DNA of 28,274 nt from CAYLLN01 sp036496265 (GTDB taxonomy: Bacteria; Planctomycetota; Planctomycetia; Pirellulales; Pirellulaceae), in assembly GCA_036496265.1 (NCBI GenBank), contig DASXLL010000223.1:1-28274 (forward strand), read 5' to 3'. Shown piece after piece: positions 1 to 8,600 of the stretch. The notes below the pieces were generated by a model. It made no database searches, was not told where the DNA came from, and was given only the letters and a program-made list of their open reading frames with translations. How positions within the stretch are numbered: position 1 is the first letter of the stretch; the number at the start of each line of letters is the position of its first letter. The position numbers were made by a program, and so were the translations under genes.

Positions 1-2
1 CT

Positions 3-452
3 GGCAGCGACCACCAATCGCTTGAACGGCGAACGAAAAGCGACGAGCAAAACGGCAATGGCAAAGCTCACGCCCGCAAAATCGTGCTCGTCGAAGATCA
101 GGCCGACAGCCGCAAGATGCTCACGCGCTGGCTTCAGTTGAAAGGGCATGTCATTGTCAGCGCCCCTGATGGCCTCGCGGGCTTGGCGATCATCGAGCGC
201 GAACATCCTGACGTGGCCCTCATCGATATCGGCTTGCCCAAGATCGACGGTTACGAGGTCGCCCGTCGCATTCGCGCCGGAAAATCCTCGGCCGCCATCA
301 AGCTCATCGCCCTCACCGGCTACGGGCAGCCCGACGATGTCGAAGCCGCGCTCCGAGCCGGCTTCGATCACCATCTCGTCAAGCCCGTCAACCTCGACGA
401 GCTCGATGGGTTATTGGCCAGCGCAATGGCCCCGCAGCATTCAACCACCTGA
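3..452 (+). CDS. Response regulator receiver domain, C-terminal part of a longer protein (5' truncated)
   Basis: The frame is open from the first bases of the window, so the protein starts upstream. The visible part is a short hydrophilic linker followed by a complete CheY-like receiver domain. Counting from the GTG codon at 84, the acidic pair is E4-D5 (VLVEDQ), the phosphoacceptor is D48 (VALIDIGLP), the switch Thr is T78 (LIALTGYG) and the conserved Lys is K100 (HHLVKPV). The domain ends almost at the stop codon, and the linker before it suggests the tail of a hybrid histidine kinase rather than a free-standing regulator; a separate gene starting at GTG 84 is less likely. It would accept phosphate from a kinase domain. 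The 3' end overlaps the convergent aldo/keto reductase gene by 12 nt. Confidence 0.85.
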   Translation, partial: GSDHQSLERRTKSDEQNGNGKAHARKIVLVEDQADSRKMLTRWLQLKGHVIVSAPDGLAGLAIIEREHPDVALIDIGLPKIDGYEVARRIRAGKSSAAIKLIALTGYGQPDDVEAALRAGFDHHLVKPVNLDELDGLLASAMAPQHSTT

Positions 453-1457
453 TCGCCTCGTCGGCCGGCCGAAAACCGGATAATGCGGATCGCGGAAGCC
501 TTTGCCGCTGTGCTCCCCGGGCGGCACGATTTTGTCGATGAAATCTTCGTCTTCTGAAGTGATCCGCACATCTAGCGCGGCGATGTTGTCGTCGAATTGC
601 TCCATCGTCCGCGGGCCGAGGATGATCGATGTGAGAATTGGGTTGGCCAGGCACCAAGCCAGAGCAAATTGCGAGGCAGCGACGCCCTTCATCTTGCAGT
701 GTGCAGCAAGCTGCTGAGAAATCACCAGACTTTCGTCGCGTAGCTCCGCCTCACCCATCCGCCTATCGTTCCGCGCCGCCCGGCTGCCAACCGGAAACGT
801 TTCACCCGGCTTGTATTTGGCCGTCAGAATCCCACGAGCCAAGGGGCTGTAGCTGACAACGCCCAGTCCCTGCGCTTCGCAAAGCGGCAACAGCTCAACC
901 TCAATATCCCGGTTCACGAGGTTATACAGCGGCTGCACCGCGGCAAATCGCGCCAGGCCCAGCTTGTCACTCGTCCACAACCCTTCGCAGACGCGCCACG
1001 CCCGAAAATTCGAGCACGCCGGATAAAGAATCTTGCCCTGATGCACCGCGTCGTCGAGAAATCGCAGCGTCTCCTCGATCGGCGTGGTGTAATCGGGCGC
1101 GTGGATGTAATACAGATCGACGTAGTCAGTGCCCAGCCGCTTGAGGCTCGCCTCCAATGCCTGCCGCATGTGCAAACGACTGGTGCCCCAATCGTTCGGG
1201 CCGTCGCCCATTTTGTTTTTGCCTTTGGTCGCCAGCACAATCTGGCCGCGTCGCTCGGCGAGCCCTTTACCGACAATCCGTTCCGACTCGCCGTTGACAT
1301 ACATGTCAGCCGTGTCGATGAAATTAATGCCAAGATCAATCGCCTTGTGGATGATGCGGATCGAATCGTTCTCGGTCGTCTGACCACCGAACATCATCGT
1401 TCCCAGGCACAGCGGCGAGACGCGAACTCCCGTCCGGCCAAGCAAGCGATAGTCCAT
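441..1457 (-). CDS. Aldo/keto reductase
   Basis: A 338-residue NAD(P)H-dependent oxidoreductase of the aldo/keto reductase superfamily, (beta/alpha)8 barrel, probably cytoplasmic since no signal peptide is seen. The N-terminus MDYRLLGRTGVRVSPLCLGT is the family opening. The catalytic tetrad is visible: D48 and Y53 in FIDTADMY, K78 in LATKGK and H119 in YYIHAPD. The C-terminal SIILGPRTMEQFDDNI stretch is the usual cofactor-binding region. The ATG at 1457 is preceded by AGGAG at good spacing. It starts 10 nt after the stop of the upstream ABC ATPase gene, so the two are probably co-transcribed. Substrate cannot be told from sequence; sugars or small carbonyl compounds are plausible given the sugar-type ATPase next door, but that is inference. 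Confidence 0.93.
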   Translation of the reverse strand: MDYRLLGRTGVRVSPLCLGTMMFGGQTTENDSIRIIHKAIDLGINFIDTADMYVNGESERIVGKGLAERRGQIVLATKGKNKMGDGPNDWGTSRLHMRQALEASLKRLGTDYVDLYYIHAPDYTTPIEETLRFLDDAVHQGKILYPACSNFRAWRVCEGLWTSDKLGLARFAAVQPLYNLVNRDIEVELLPLCEAQGLGVVSYSPLARGILTAKYKPGETFPVGSRAARNDRRMGEAELRDESLVISQQLAAHCKMKGVAASQFALAWCLANPILTSIILGPRTMEQFDDNIAALDVRITSEDEDFIDKIVPPGEHSGKGFRDPHYPVFGRPTRRSGG

Positions 1458-1467
1458 CGTGAAACTC

Positions 1468-3012
1468 CTACGAATGCTTATGCGCTTTTGCGGTCCCTAG
1501 CGTCGCCGCTTCCATGATCTTGTGCTCGGTGGCTTCCGCCCGAGTAAACGACGCCGTGAGCCGCCCTTCCGAAAGCACGAGAATGCGATCGCAAACTGTC
1601 AGCAGTTCCGGCAGCTCACTCGATGTCATAATCACGCCGATTCCTTCCCGCACCAGGCCATCAATCAAGCGATACAGCTCCGCCTTCGCCCCCACATCGA
1701 CGCCGCGCGTCGGATCGTCGAGCAATAAGATCCGGGGCTGCGTCTGCAGCCACCGGCCAATGATGCATTTCTGCTGATTGCCGCCGCTGAGGCTCATGAT
1801 CGACGCCGACAGCCCGGCGGTCTTAACAGCCAGTTTCTGAGCCGTCGCAGCGGCTGTGCGCCATTCGCGAGACCGATTGATAAAGCCGCCAACGCCCGTC
1901 TCACCCAGCGTGCAGATCGAAATGTTTTCGCCCACGTTCATCGCAGAAAACAACCCCAGCCGCTTCCGGTCCTCGGTTACCAGTCCCAACTTCGCCGCAC
2001 ACGCTTCCCGCGGATGACGAAACGTTACCGGCTGACCGAGCAATTCAATGCGGCCTTGGGGCGTCTCGGCCGCCGCGCCGAAGAGACATTCCAGTAGCTC
2101 CGTCCGCCCCGCGCCCATCAAGCCGGCAAAGCCCAGAACTTCGCCGCGCCTCAGCTCGAACGAAACATCCTTCAGCCGCCAGCCTCGAGCGTGCCCCGGC
2201 CACGGCAGCGAAAGATTCTCGACCCGCAGCAAAACTTCGCCCGCTTGCCGCTGGCTGCCGAAATCGATCGCTTCGATTTCGCGGCCGACCATGAGATGCG
2301 TGATCTCCTGCGGGTTCGTCGCCGCCCGGTCGAGCGTTTTCACCAGTCGCCCATCGCGGAGAACCGTGATTCGATCGGCCAGATGAAACACCTCGTCCAT
2401 CTTGTGCGAGATATAAAGAATCGTCACGCCGCGCTTCCGCAAGTTTTCGATCACGCGATACAGCCGGCTCACCTCCGCTTCCGTCAGGGCGCTCGTCGGC
2501 TCGTCCATGATGAGAATGTCGCTTTGCAGCGATAGGGCCTTGGCGATTTCGATGAGCTGCTGATCGCCGACGCGCAAATCGCCGGCCAGTTGCCGCGGAT
2601 GAATTTCGCATTCCAGCTCTTTCAAGAGCCGGGCCGCCGCCTGTTCCATCGCCCGATCGTCGCGAAACCCGAACCACCCGCGGATTTCCCGGCCCAGAAA
2701 GATGTTTGCCGAGGCGGAAAGTTGCTCGACCAGGTTCAATTCCTGGTGAATGATGCTGATCCCGGCCGCTTCGGCGTCGCGCGTGCCCGTGAAGCGCGTG
2801 GGCTTGCCGGCCAGCAGCAGTTCGCCGTCGAAGTCGGGGATGACGCCCGACAAGATCTTCATCAGCGTGCTTTTGCCTGCCCCGTTTTCACCGCAAATTG
2901 CATGCAGCTCGCCGGCGCGCACATCGAGCGTCACATCCGCGAGCGCAACGACGCCCGGAAAACGCTTGCTTACCGCGCGAATCGAAATAATCGAGGGGCC
3001 GTCAGCGTTCAT
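1468..3012 (-). CDS. Sugar ABC transporter ATP-binding protein (RbsA/MglA type, two NBDs)
   Basis: A 514-residue cytoplasmic ATPase with two fused ABC domains, as in ribose/galactose importers (family about 500 residues). The N-terminal domain has Walker A GENGAGKST (41-49) and Walker B ILIMDEPTSAL. The C-terminal domain has the degenerate Walker A GLMGAGRTEL typical of this family, the signature LSGGNQQK and Walker B ILLLDDPTRGVDVG. I chose the ATG at 3012 because it leaves the usual short lead to IRAVSKRFPG; a GTG start at 3036 adds eight residues. It follows the CHAD gene closely and precedes the aldo/keto reductase by 10 nt. No permease or periplasmic binding protein gene is in the window, so its partners must be encoded elsewhere. 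Confidence 0.93.
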   Translation of the reverse strand: MNADGPSIISIRAVSKRFPGVVALADVTLDVRAGELHAICGENGAGKSTLMKILSGVIPDFDGELLLAGKPTRFTGTRDAEAAGISIIHQELNLVEQLSASANIFLGREIRGWFGFRDDRAMEQAAARLLKELECEIHPRQLAGDLRVGDQQLIEIAKALSLQSDILIMDEPTSALTEAEVSRLYRVIENLRKRGVTILYISHKMDEVFHLADRITVLRDGRLVKTLDRAATNPQEITHLMVGREIEAIDFGSQRQAGEVLLRVENLSLPWPGHARGWRLKDVSFELRRGEVLGFAGLMGAGRTELLECLFGAAAETPQGRIELLGQPVTFRHPREACAAKLGLVTEDRKRLGLFSAMNVGENISICTLGETGVGGFINRSREWRTAAATAQKLAVKTAGLSASIMSLSGGNQQKCIIGRWLQTQPRILLLDDPTRGVDVGAKAELYRLIDGLVREGIGVIMTSSELPELLTVCDRILVLSEGRLTASFTRAEATEHKIMEAATLGTAKAHKHS

Positions 3013-3045
3013 AAGACTTGCCTGCCACACCGGCACGATAAACGT

Positions 3046-3951
3046 CTAGAACGCCTTTTTCCAGAGGCTGAGGAACTTCCGGCGGCGCGGCTCGGACCAC
3101 CACAGCAAGAATTTTCGATGCCCGGCCTCATATCGCTGCCGCTCGCGGCGCTGTAAAGCCGTCAGCCGCTCCCGAGATTTTTTCTTTTTTGCATCATCCA
3201 GCCATCCTTGCACCGATTCGGTAAACGCCCGCTGATCGCAAACCTCGCCCGCCCGGTCCTGCAGCTCATTCAAAGCGTCGTAAAGCTGACGGTGAACCCG
3301 CGCCGGAATCACGGCTACCGCCAGCTCCAGCGCATACCGCAGTCGCTTGCCGGCAATCCGCATCTGGTGCAGATTTTTAAAGTCACCGAGGTCCAGCCGG
3401 GTGCGGCGAAAGAATTCGGTCGCCAGTGACGCCAGTTGCCGGCGGCACAGCGTCGAAAACTCCGGTGCCTCGCGACTGGAGTGCCGTTTTGGCCAGGCAA
3501 TGCGACTCAGGAGCTGCTCAATTTCCAGTTTGAGCCGATCCGCTTTGCGCAGCTTCCGCCGCAGCCCCTTCAGCTGCCGCTCCGCGTTGCGCCGGCACTT
3601 CTTCAGCGAGCGCCGGGCCTTCGGCGGTTTGTCATCCATCGCCTTAATCTGCTCGATCTGCACATCGCAATCCCGTGCATTGCCAGCGGCGCGCCGCAGC
3701 TTGCGGAGCGTTTTGTCCATCCGCTGGCCCGCTTTCTTCGGCACACCCGGTTCAAACAGATCCAAAGCCGCGCCCGCCCTCCGGGTCCACACCCGTAACT
3801 GATGAACCGCTTCCGCCTCGCCCTTCCCACCCACCGCTATCTTCAAATAATGCGCAACTGCCAACAGCCGCTCCGTCAGCGCACTGCGGGCGATTTCGTC
3901 GGACGGCGCTTTAGGCGTGGCCGCATGCAGCCACTTTTCATATCGCGGCAT
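3046..3951 (-). CDS. CHAD domain-containing protein
   Basis: A 301-residue, very basic, all-helical protein. It carries both halves of a CHAD domain: VHQLRVWTRRAGAALDLF around H50 and LHQMRIAGKRLRYALEL around H195, each with the conserved His followed by Arg/Lys. CHAD domains bind inorganic polyphosphate through such basic surfaces (established for the family). The middle (about 80-150) is rich in Lys and Arg. No signal peptide, no CYTH domain fused. It is the first gene of a tight minus-strand run with the ABC ATPase and aldo/keto reductase; no polyphosphate kinase or phosphatase gene is nearby to confirm the role. No clear ribosome binding site precedes the ATG. Confidence 0.88.
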   Translation of the reverse strand: MPRYEKWLHAATPKAPSDEIARSALTERLLAVAHYLKIAVGGKGEAEAVHQLRVWTRRAGAALDLFEPGVPKKAGQRMDKTLRKLRRAAGNARDCDVQIEQIKAMDDKPPKARRSLKKCRRNAERQLKGLRRKLRKADRLKLEIEQLLSRIAWPKRHSSREAPEFSTLCRRQLASLATEFFRRTRLDLGDFKNLHQMRIAGKRLRYALELAVAVIPARVHRQLYDALNELQDRAGEVCDQRAFTESVQGWLDDAKKKKSRERLTALQRRERQRYEAGHRKFLLWWSEPRRRKFLSLWKKAF

Positions 3952-4088
3952 GATGAAACCGGCGGCAAATCATTATCGATGCCGGGTTCCCGCATTGTAA
4001 TTGCCGTCTTTGGCCGCCGCCGCACTGGGGGAAACCCCCTCAAAAACGCATCCGAGGTGGGGTTGTTCCAACCTTACGGCCGCTCGAC

Positions 4089-4278
4089 GTTGCCATCGGG
4101 CAACATGGATGACAAAAAGACGCGGTGAGTCCCGCGCAAAGCCAAGTCCTCCGCGCGGAATTTGACTCGCCAAGGCGGCGAACTACGTTTGCCTTGTAAC
4201 CGGCCTCGGAAGAGGTCGGTTCATTGGGCACGGCGGGGATAGCTGGGAGCTAGAGGGGACCCCGCCGTGCTTTTTTTC
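4089..4278 (+). ncRNA. Candidate structured small RNA ending in an intrinsic terminator
   Basis: No plus-strand protein gene precedes the terminator at 4228-4277, since the gene before it runs the other way from 3951. Upstream of it lie several compact hairpins: gttgcc/ggcaac at 4089-4104 with a 4-nt loop; cgcgg/ccgcg at 4121-4136; ggcgaac/gtttgcc at 4177-4193 with one G-U pair and a 3-nt loop; and accggcctc/gaggtcggt at 4199-4220 closed by a GGAA (GNRA) loop. The GNRA loop, G-U pairs and terminal T-run all suit transcription of the plus strand. I do not recognise the RNA class; it does not match SRP RNA, RNase P RNA, 6S RNA or tmRNA landmarks. The 5' end is unknown and could lie anywhere after about 3952. 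Confidence 0.4.
4228..4277 (+). terminator. Strong intrinsic (Rho-independent) terminator
   Basis: An 11-bp perfect GC-rich stem, gcacggcgggg at 4228-4238 and ccccgccgtgc at 4260-4270, is followed directly by seven T residues (4271-4277). The 21-nt loop contains a nested 5-bp stem, tagct/agcta, at 4240-4252. There is no T-run on the minus-strand side, so it works for plus-strand transcripts only. No plus-strand protein gene lies just upstream. Confidence 0.75.
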
Positions 4279-4596
4279 TTGGCTGTGTTTCTTCGTCCGG
4301 CTTTCTTCGTCGCGGCAAAAGAGCCAGGTCTCAAAAAGCGGCGTCCGTCGCGCCAGCAACTGATTTCAGCCGCGGACATTAATTCACCAGGGTTTTAGTC
4401 CGCGTGGTGACTTAATCAGCCACGGAAGTGGCGGCGAAGTTCATACACCGCCAGCGCGCAAACGGGCTCTCATTGCGGACGTCAACCAAATTTTCAAAGA
4501 GCGAATCGCGAATGTAGTTATTCGCAGGCGGCCTAAATTATACATATGTACACTATCGAGTAAAGGCGGGGGTGATGCAGTAAGTGGTCCTCAGTC
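4279..4596. other. Non-coding stretch, nothing recognised
   Basis: About 320 nt between the terminator and the small membrane protein gene. No credible coding frame, tRNA or clear promoter was seen. A weak 7-bp inverted repeat, cgcggac at 4371-4377 and gtccgcg at 4398-4404, is the only structure noticed. Confidence 0.4.
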
Positions 4597-4815
4597 TTAA
4601 CCGTAACTTGTTGGCTCCCCACCTCGCGCCCGTGGTTCCATCGCTTGCGACTTGCAGGTCATCCAGTACCACAACGCAAACAGGCCTGGGATTGCGCCCA
4701 GAATGCACGCCCATATGAATAGCGCTTCCACGATACTGCCGTAAAGCCATGCCACCGCCAACAATGGCGGCCCCAGCGCCAAGACGATCAGCAGCGTGCG
4801 GAGGTGGTATCGCAT
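4597..4815 (-). CDS. Small two-helix membrane protein, MRYHLRTLLIVLALGPP family
   Basis: A 72-residue hypothetical protein. Positively charged start (MRYHLR) followed by a hydrophobic helix (about 7-26) and a second one (about 29-50), then a short polar tail. The opening R-T-L-L-I-V-L-A-L-G-P-P is a recurring N-terminus of small planctomycete membrane proteins known to me only as hypotheticals. The positive-inside rule places the N-terminus in the cytoplasm. It stands alone, with no neighbour on the same strand within 700 nt. Function unknown; the recurrent N-terminus is the main reason to accept such a short gene. Confidence 0.7.
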   Translation of the reverse strand: MRYHLRTLLIVLALGPPLLAVAWLYGSIVEALFIWACILGAIPGLFALWYWMTCKSQAMEPRARGGEPTSYG

Positions 4816-5034
4816 GCGCTCATTTTACCATTCGACGTTCGTCAACGAATCGGCGAATGTCGTTTGTCGATTGGCTTAGGCCGCGAAGAGAAGCCGGCTC
4901 AAGCCGGCTATGCACGAACCCTAAGATCGAGGCGCGACAAGGCCGTAGTTTGACGCCAAAGGTTCCGCGAACGGCTGAGTCGCAGCGGCCGAGGATTCAT
5001 GGCAAATAGCGTCCAGGGTGGCTAGAATTCGGAT
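4816..5034. other. Intergenic spacer with a short inverted/direct repeat
   Basis: Holds agccggct twice close together near 4890-4910 (the unit is itself palindromic, and it can fold on its partner). No gene or promoter recognised. Confidence 0.3.
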
Positions 5035-5262
5035 ATGCCGCTTCCCATTGAACATGGTTTACCCGTCTGGAGCGATTCTGAGCGATTGGGAGGTACGCTG
5101 TGCTTCGCCGGCACCCGTGTGCCTGTCGATGCGCTGTTTCAAAATCTGGAAGATGGCGTGAGTCTGGACGAGTTTTTAGTCGCGTTCGAAGGTGTACGTC
5201 GGGCGGATGCCTTGGCGGTGCTTGAGCACGCTCGAAGGCTAATCGTTACTAGTGCAGCATGA
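5035..5262 (+). CDS. DUF433 domain protein, putative antitoxin
   Basis: A 75-residue protein matching the DUF433 pattern: GGTLCFAGTRVPVDALFQNL followed by a segment of the form DGVSLDEFL, then a helix with ADALAVLEHA. The family is a small helix-turn-helix-like domain usually found next to a DUF5615 PIN-like protein, as here, and regarded as the antitoxin half. The stop overlaps the start of the next gene by 4 nt (ATGA at 5259-5262), showing translational coupling. The start is the first ATG; no strong ribosome binding site precedes it. Antitoxin role is inferred from the pairing. Confidence 0.85.
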   Translation: MPLPIEHGLPVWSDSERLGGTLCFAGTRVPVDALFQNLEDGVSLDEFLVAFEGVRRADALAVLEHARRLIVTSAA

Positions 5263-5579
5263 AGGCTGTTGTGCTTGATCATTGCGTGCCCCGGCCGTTC
5301 GGCAAATTACTGACAGACTGCGCGATTACCACTGCCTTCGAGCGGGGCTGGGCGGAATTGACGAACAGTGATCTGCTGTGCGCGGCGGAAGCGACAGCTA
5401 TCGACGTGCTCATCACGGCCGATCAAAACCTGCGCTATCAGCAAAACTTGGCGACCCGGCGAATCGCTATCATCGAATTGCCGACTAACCGATTGAGGTT
5501 GGTCTCGCAATACGCTGCGCGAGTCAATGAAATCCTGGCGACAATCGAGCCGGGCGCCTACGAAATCGTTGTGCTCTGA
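5259..5579 (+). CDS. DUF5615 family PIN-like protein, putative toxin
   Basis: A 106-residue protein beginning MKAVVLDHCVPRPFGKLL, where the early Asp and the LDxxxP pattern are typical of DUF5615, a PIN-like nuclease fold. Further acidic positions expected of a PIN core are seen in VLITADQNLRYQQNL (the A-D-x-D-like strand end with D then Q-N-L). The family is paired with DUF433 and treated as the toxin, presumably an RNase; activity is not proven for many members. It is translationally coupled to the upstream DUF433 gene. Its stop lies 27 nt before the stop of the convergent large cytochrome gene. Confidence 0.82.
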   Translation: MKAVVLDHCVPRPFGKLLTDCAITTAFERGWAELTNSDLLCAAEATAIDVLITADQNLRYQQNLATRRIAIIELPTNRLRLVSQYAARVNEILATIEPGAYEIVVL

Positions 5580-5605
5580 ATCCTTCCGGCTAAAGTTTTC
5601 CAACT

Positions 5606-8600
5606 TCACTTCGCCGTCGCATCAACAGGCCGCCGCGTTAGCGATGGCGTCTTGCTCGTCTTCTGAAGATACGCGAACAAATCCGCGATCTCTTCCAACG
5701 ACAGCGGATCGAGCAAGCCGTCGGGCATCGCCGAAAGCTTGCTCGGCTTGGTGGCCTCGATCTGGTTGCTCTTCAGCGTCACACGCTCGGCGGTCGGCAA
5801 AATAATGACCGTTTCGCCCGCGGTTCCAGCGCCCACGAGACCGGTAAGCGTTCGTCCGTCCGTCGTCTTGATGGTCTTCGACGCATACTGCGACGAGATA
5901 ATGTGCGAAGGATGCACGACCGCCTCGACCAGTTCCTTCCGCGTGAACCGATTGCTAATCGTCGTCAAATCGGGGCCGAGGCTCTCGCCTTTGCCGTCGA
6001 ATCGGTGGCATTTGACGCAATTCGCCTTCACGAAAACATCGCCGCCGCGCGTGGGCACACCGTCGGCCTCGCCGCCCAAATATTCAACCAATTCTTCCAC
6101 CGTGTACTTCGCGTTGTCCGCCACCACCGGCAATTTGGGCTCCAAGGCCGCCGGAAATTTTTCGACGAACCATTTTTGCCAGGCGACGAGCTGCTTATCC
6201 TCATCTTCGCTCGTCGCGATTTCCTCACCGGTCCAATAATGCAGCAGTCCGAGCGCGTTCTCGGCTGCATTTTCCTTTTCCGGATCCTTCTTCCTCATCT
6301 TCAAGCCGAGCAAAATGACCTGGCGAATCGATTCCGGCTCCGACGGCGGTTGATCGACGTCCGTCAGCTTCGCACATACTTCGCGGGCTGCCGCAGGCTC
6401 TAGGAGTGGCAAGCTCTTGATCAAATAGTTCCAATTCTCACCATCCGGCCGCTGTGACAATCCCAACACGGCCGCCTGCCGCCGATCGGGCGATTCGTCA
6501 TAAACCTTTCGCAAATAGGCCATCGAGGCGTCGTCGCCGCTGCGGGCCAAAACTGCCACGATGCCAACTTGCAGCCGCTGCACCGGATCGCTCTTCGTCC
6601 CCGCTAGCCGGGCATCGAGCGTCGTTAGCAACTCCAGCGTCGGCTCATCGATCTCCTTGGGCAGCTTATAGAGCGCGCCCAGCGCGGCGTTCGGCCACTT
6701 GTGACCCTGCGCCAGCACGAGCCGCGATTCCTCTTCGTTCAACTGCTGACAAAAGTCGCGCGTGACATTAATGATGTAACGGGCATAACTTCCGCCGCCC
6801 TTTCTTTTATTCGCCTCTTCATAGAACGCCAGCAAGTCGATCCGCTGATCCGGCGTCCAGCCGTCGTTAACAAACCGCAAATACATCGCCGCGTGCAAAC
6901 GGTCCAACTCTGGAGCATCGGACTTCAAATATGCTAGATACCGGTCAATGAGCGTGTCTTCCTGCAAGCACGCGAGCACGCGAATCAGCTCACGGTTCAT
7001 GAGCGAATCGCCCGACGGAAACTCGTCGGCCAATTGCCGCTTCAGAGCCGGAATATCGTCACCAACAATTTTTCCCCGCGCCAGCGTCACCTGCACCAGC
7101 CGCGTAATGTCCAGAAAATCGCGATCGCTGACAAAGCTGCTCATCGTGCGGCTGACTTGCTCCAGCACCGCGAGCGCGTTTTCCCGCGTCGGGTGCGAAA
7201 TCATCAGCGCCAGGCCGCCTTGCACGAGCAGCCGCTGATTTTTGGCCTGCAAGACGCGCTCGCGCCAGTCTTCCACTGGCATCCGCTCCAAAATGCGCCG
7301 AGCTGCCCACGCCTCAAATCGATCATCCGACGCCAGCAGTGTTAAAACCTTATCCAGCGGCGGCGCTTGATCGGCGCGGCCGAGCGCTTCGCAGGCCTTG
7401 CGCCGCACGCTTCGCTCGCTGTCGTCCAGCATTTCAATCAGGCGCTGATGCGTTTGCTTGCTCGCATGCAGGCCCATGAGCTCCGCCGCGCGGCAACGAA
7501 CCACCTCGCTCGCTTCCTTCGACAGCTCGAGCAGCAGTTCCGTCGTCGGTGTCGGACCGTAGAGCTGCATCAAGTCGAGTGCTTGCAGCCGATAATGCGG
7601 CGGATTCGCCGCGGTCCGGGCCACGCCGGTAATGCTCTTGTCCCAATTTGCGCTCAGTTGCTTGCGCAGCGCCGCAATATTCTGCCGGGCCCAGCTGCTG
7701 CTTGGTTGCGGTTGCCGAATAACGGCCGTCAAACCTGTCCCTGTGTCCGTGACATCCTTCGGCACCGTCCCCTTCCAAGTAACTCGATAAATTCCGCCGC
7801 TCGTCCCACGTCCGCCCGTCGAAAAATACAGCCAGCCATCCGGGCCAACTTCGAGGTCCGTGACGTTGAGCGGATTCCCTTCCAGGAACGTTTCCGTCGT
7901 CGCCGTGTAGCTCGCTCCGCTCCGCTTGAGCTTAATCGCCAAGATCTTGCCCTGCGACCAATCTGCCGTAAACAGCGCGCCGTGAAAACGCACCGGAAAC
8001 ATGAAATGGTTGTACGTCGTCATGCCGGCTGGCGAGCCGCGGCCTGTTTCGACGACGGCCGGCAGCGAATCAGCATAATAATCGGGCCACTTCGACCAGC
8101 CGCTGCGCCAGCCATATTCGCCGCCGGGCACAACGTGGCAAACGCGCGTCGGCCGATACCACGTCGTACCTTCATCCGACTCCATGTCGGCATCGTGAAT
8201 AAACAATTCACCTTCGCGATTGAACACCAGGTCATACGGATTCCGCAGTCCACCGGCGACAAGTTGCACGCCGCTGCCTTCGGTGTCGGTACGAATCACA
8301 ACACCACCCGGCGCCTTGATGCCCGCCGCGTGTCCACCCGGATCTTCATACTTGGGCACCAAATCCGTGTCGTAGAAATCGCGATGCGGGCTGCCGCTCT
8401 CGTAGGTTCCCACCAGGGACGTGTGATTACCCAGCATGACATAGAGCAAGCCATCCGGACCCAGCACGATGCCGTGCGGCCCATGCTCCACGACTTCCGA
8501 CTTGAACTTCACGAGCGTCCGAACGCTCTCCAGCACGCCATCGCGATCTTTGTCTGCGAGTCGATACAGCCCCAGGCCGTCTTCACCCTCGCCAGTTACA

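Noticed and set aside
4089..4278. Known RNA classes (SRP, RNase P, tmRNA, 6S) for the hairpin region
   Set aside because: The GGAA loop recalls SRP RNA, but the conserved SRP core around it is absent, and landmarks of the other classes are not seen.
4749..5009. 86-codon plus-strand open frame
   Set aside because: Overlaps the small membrane protein gene and a repeat-bearing spacer; no domain.
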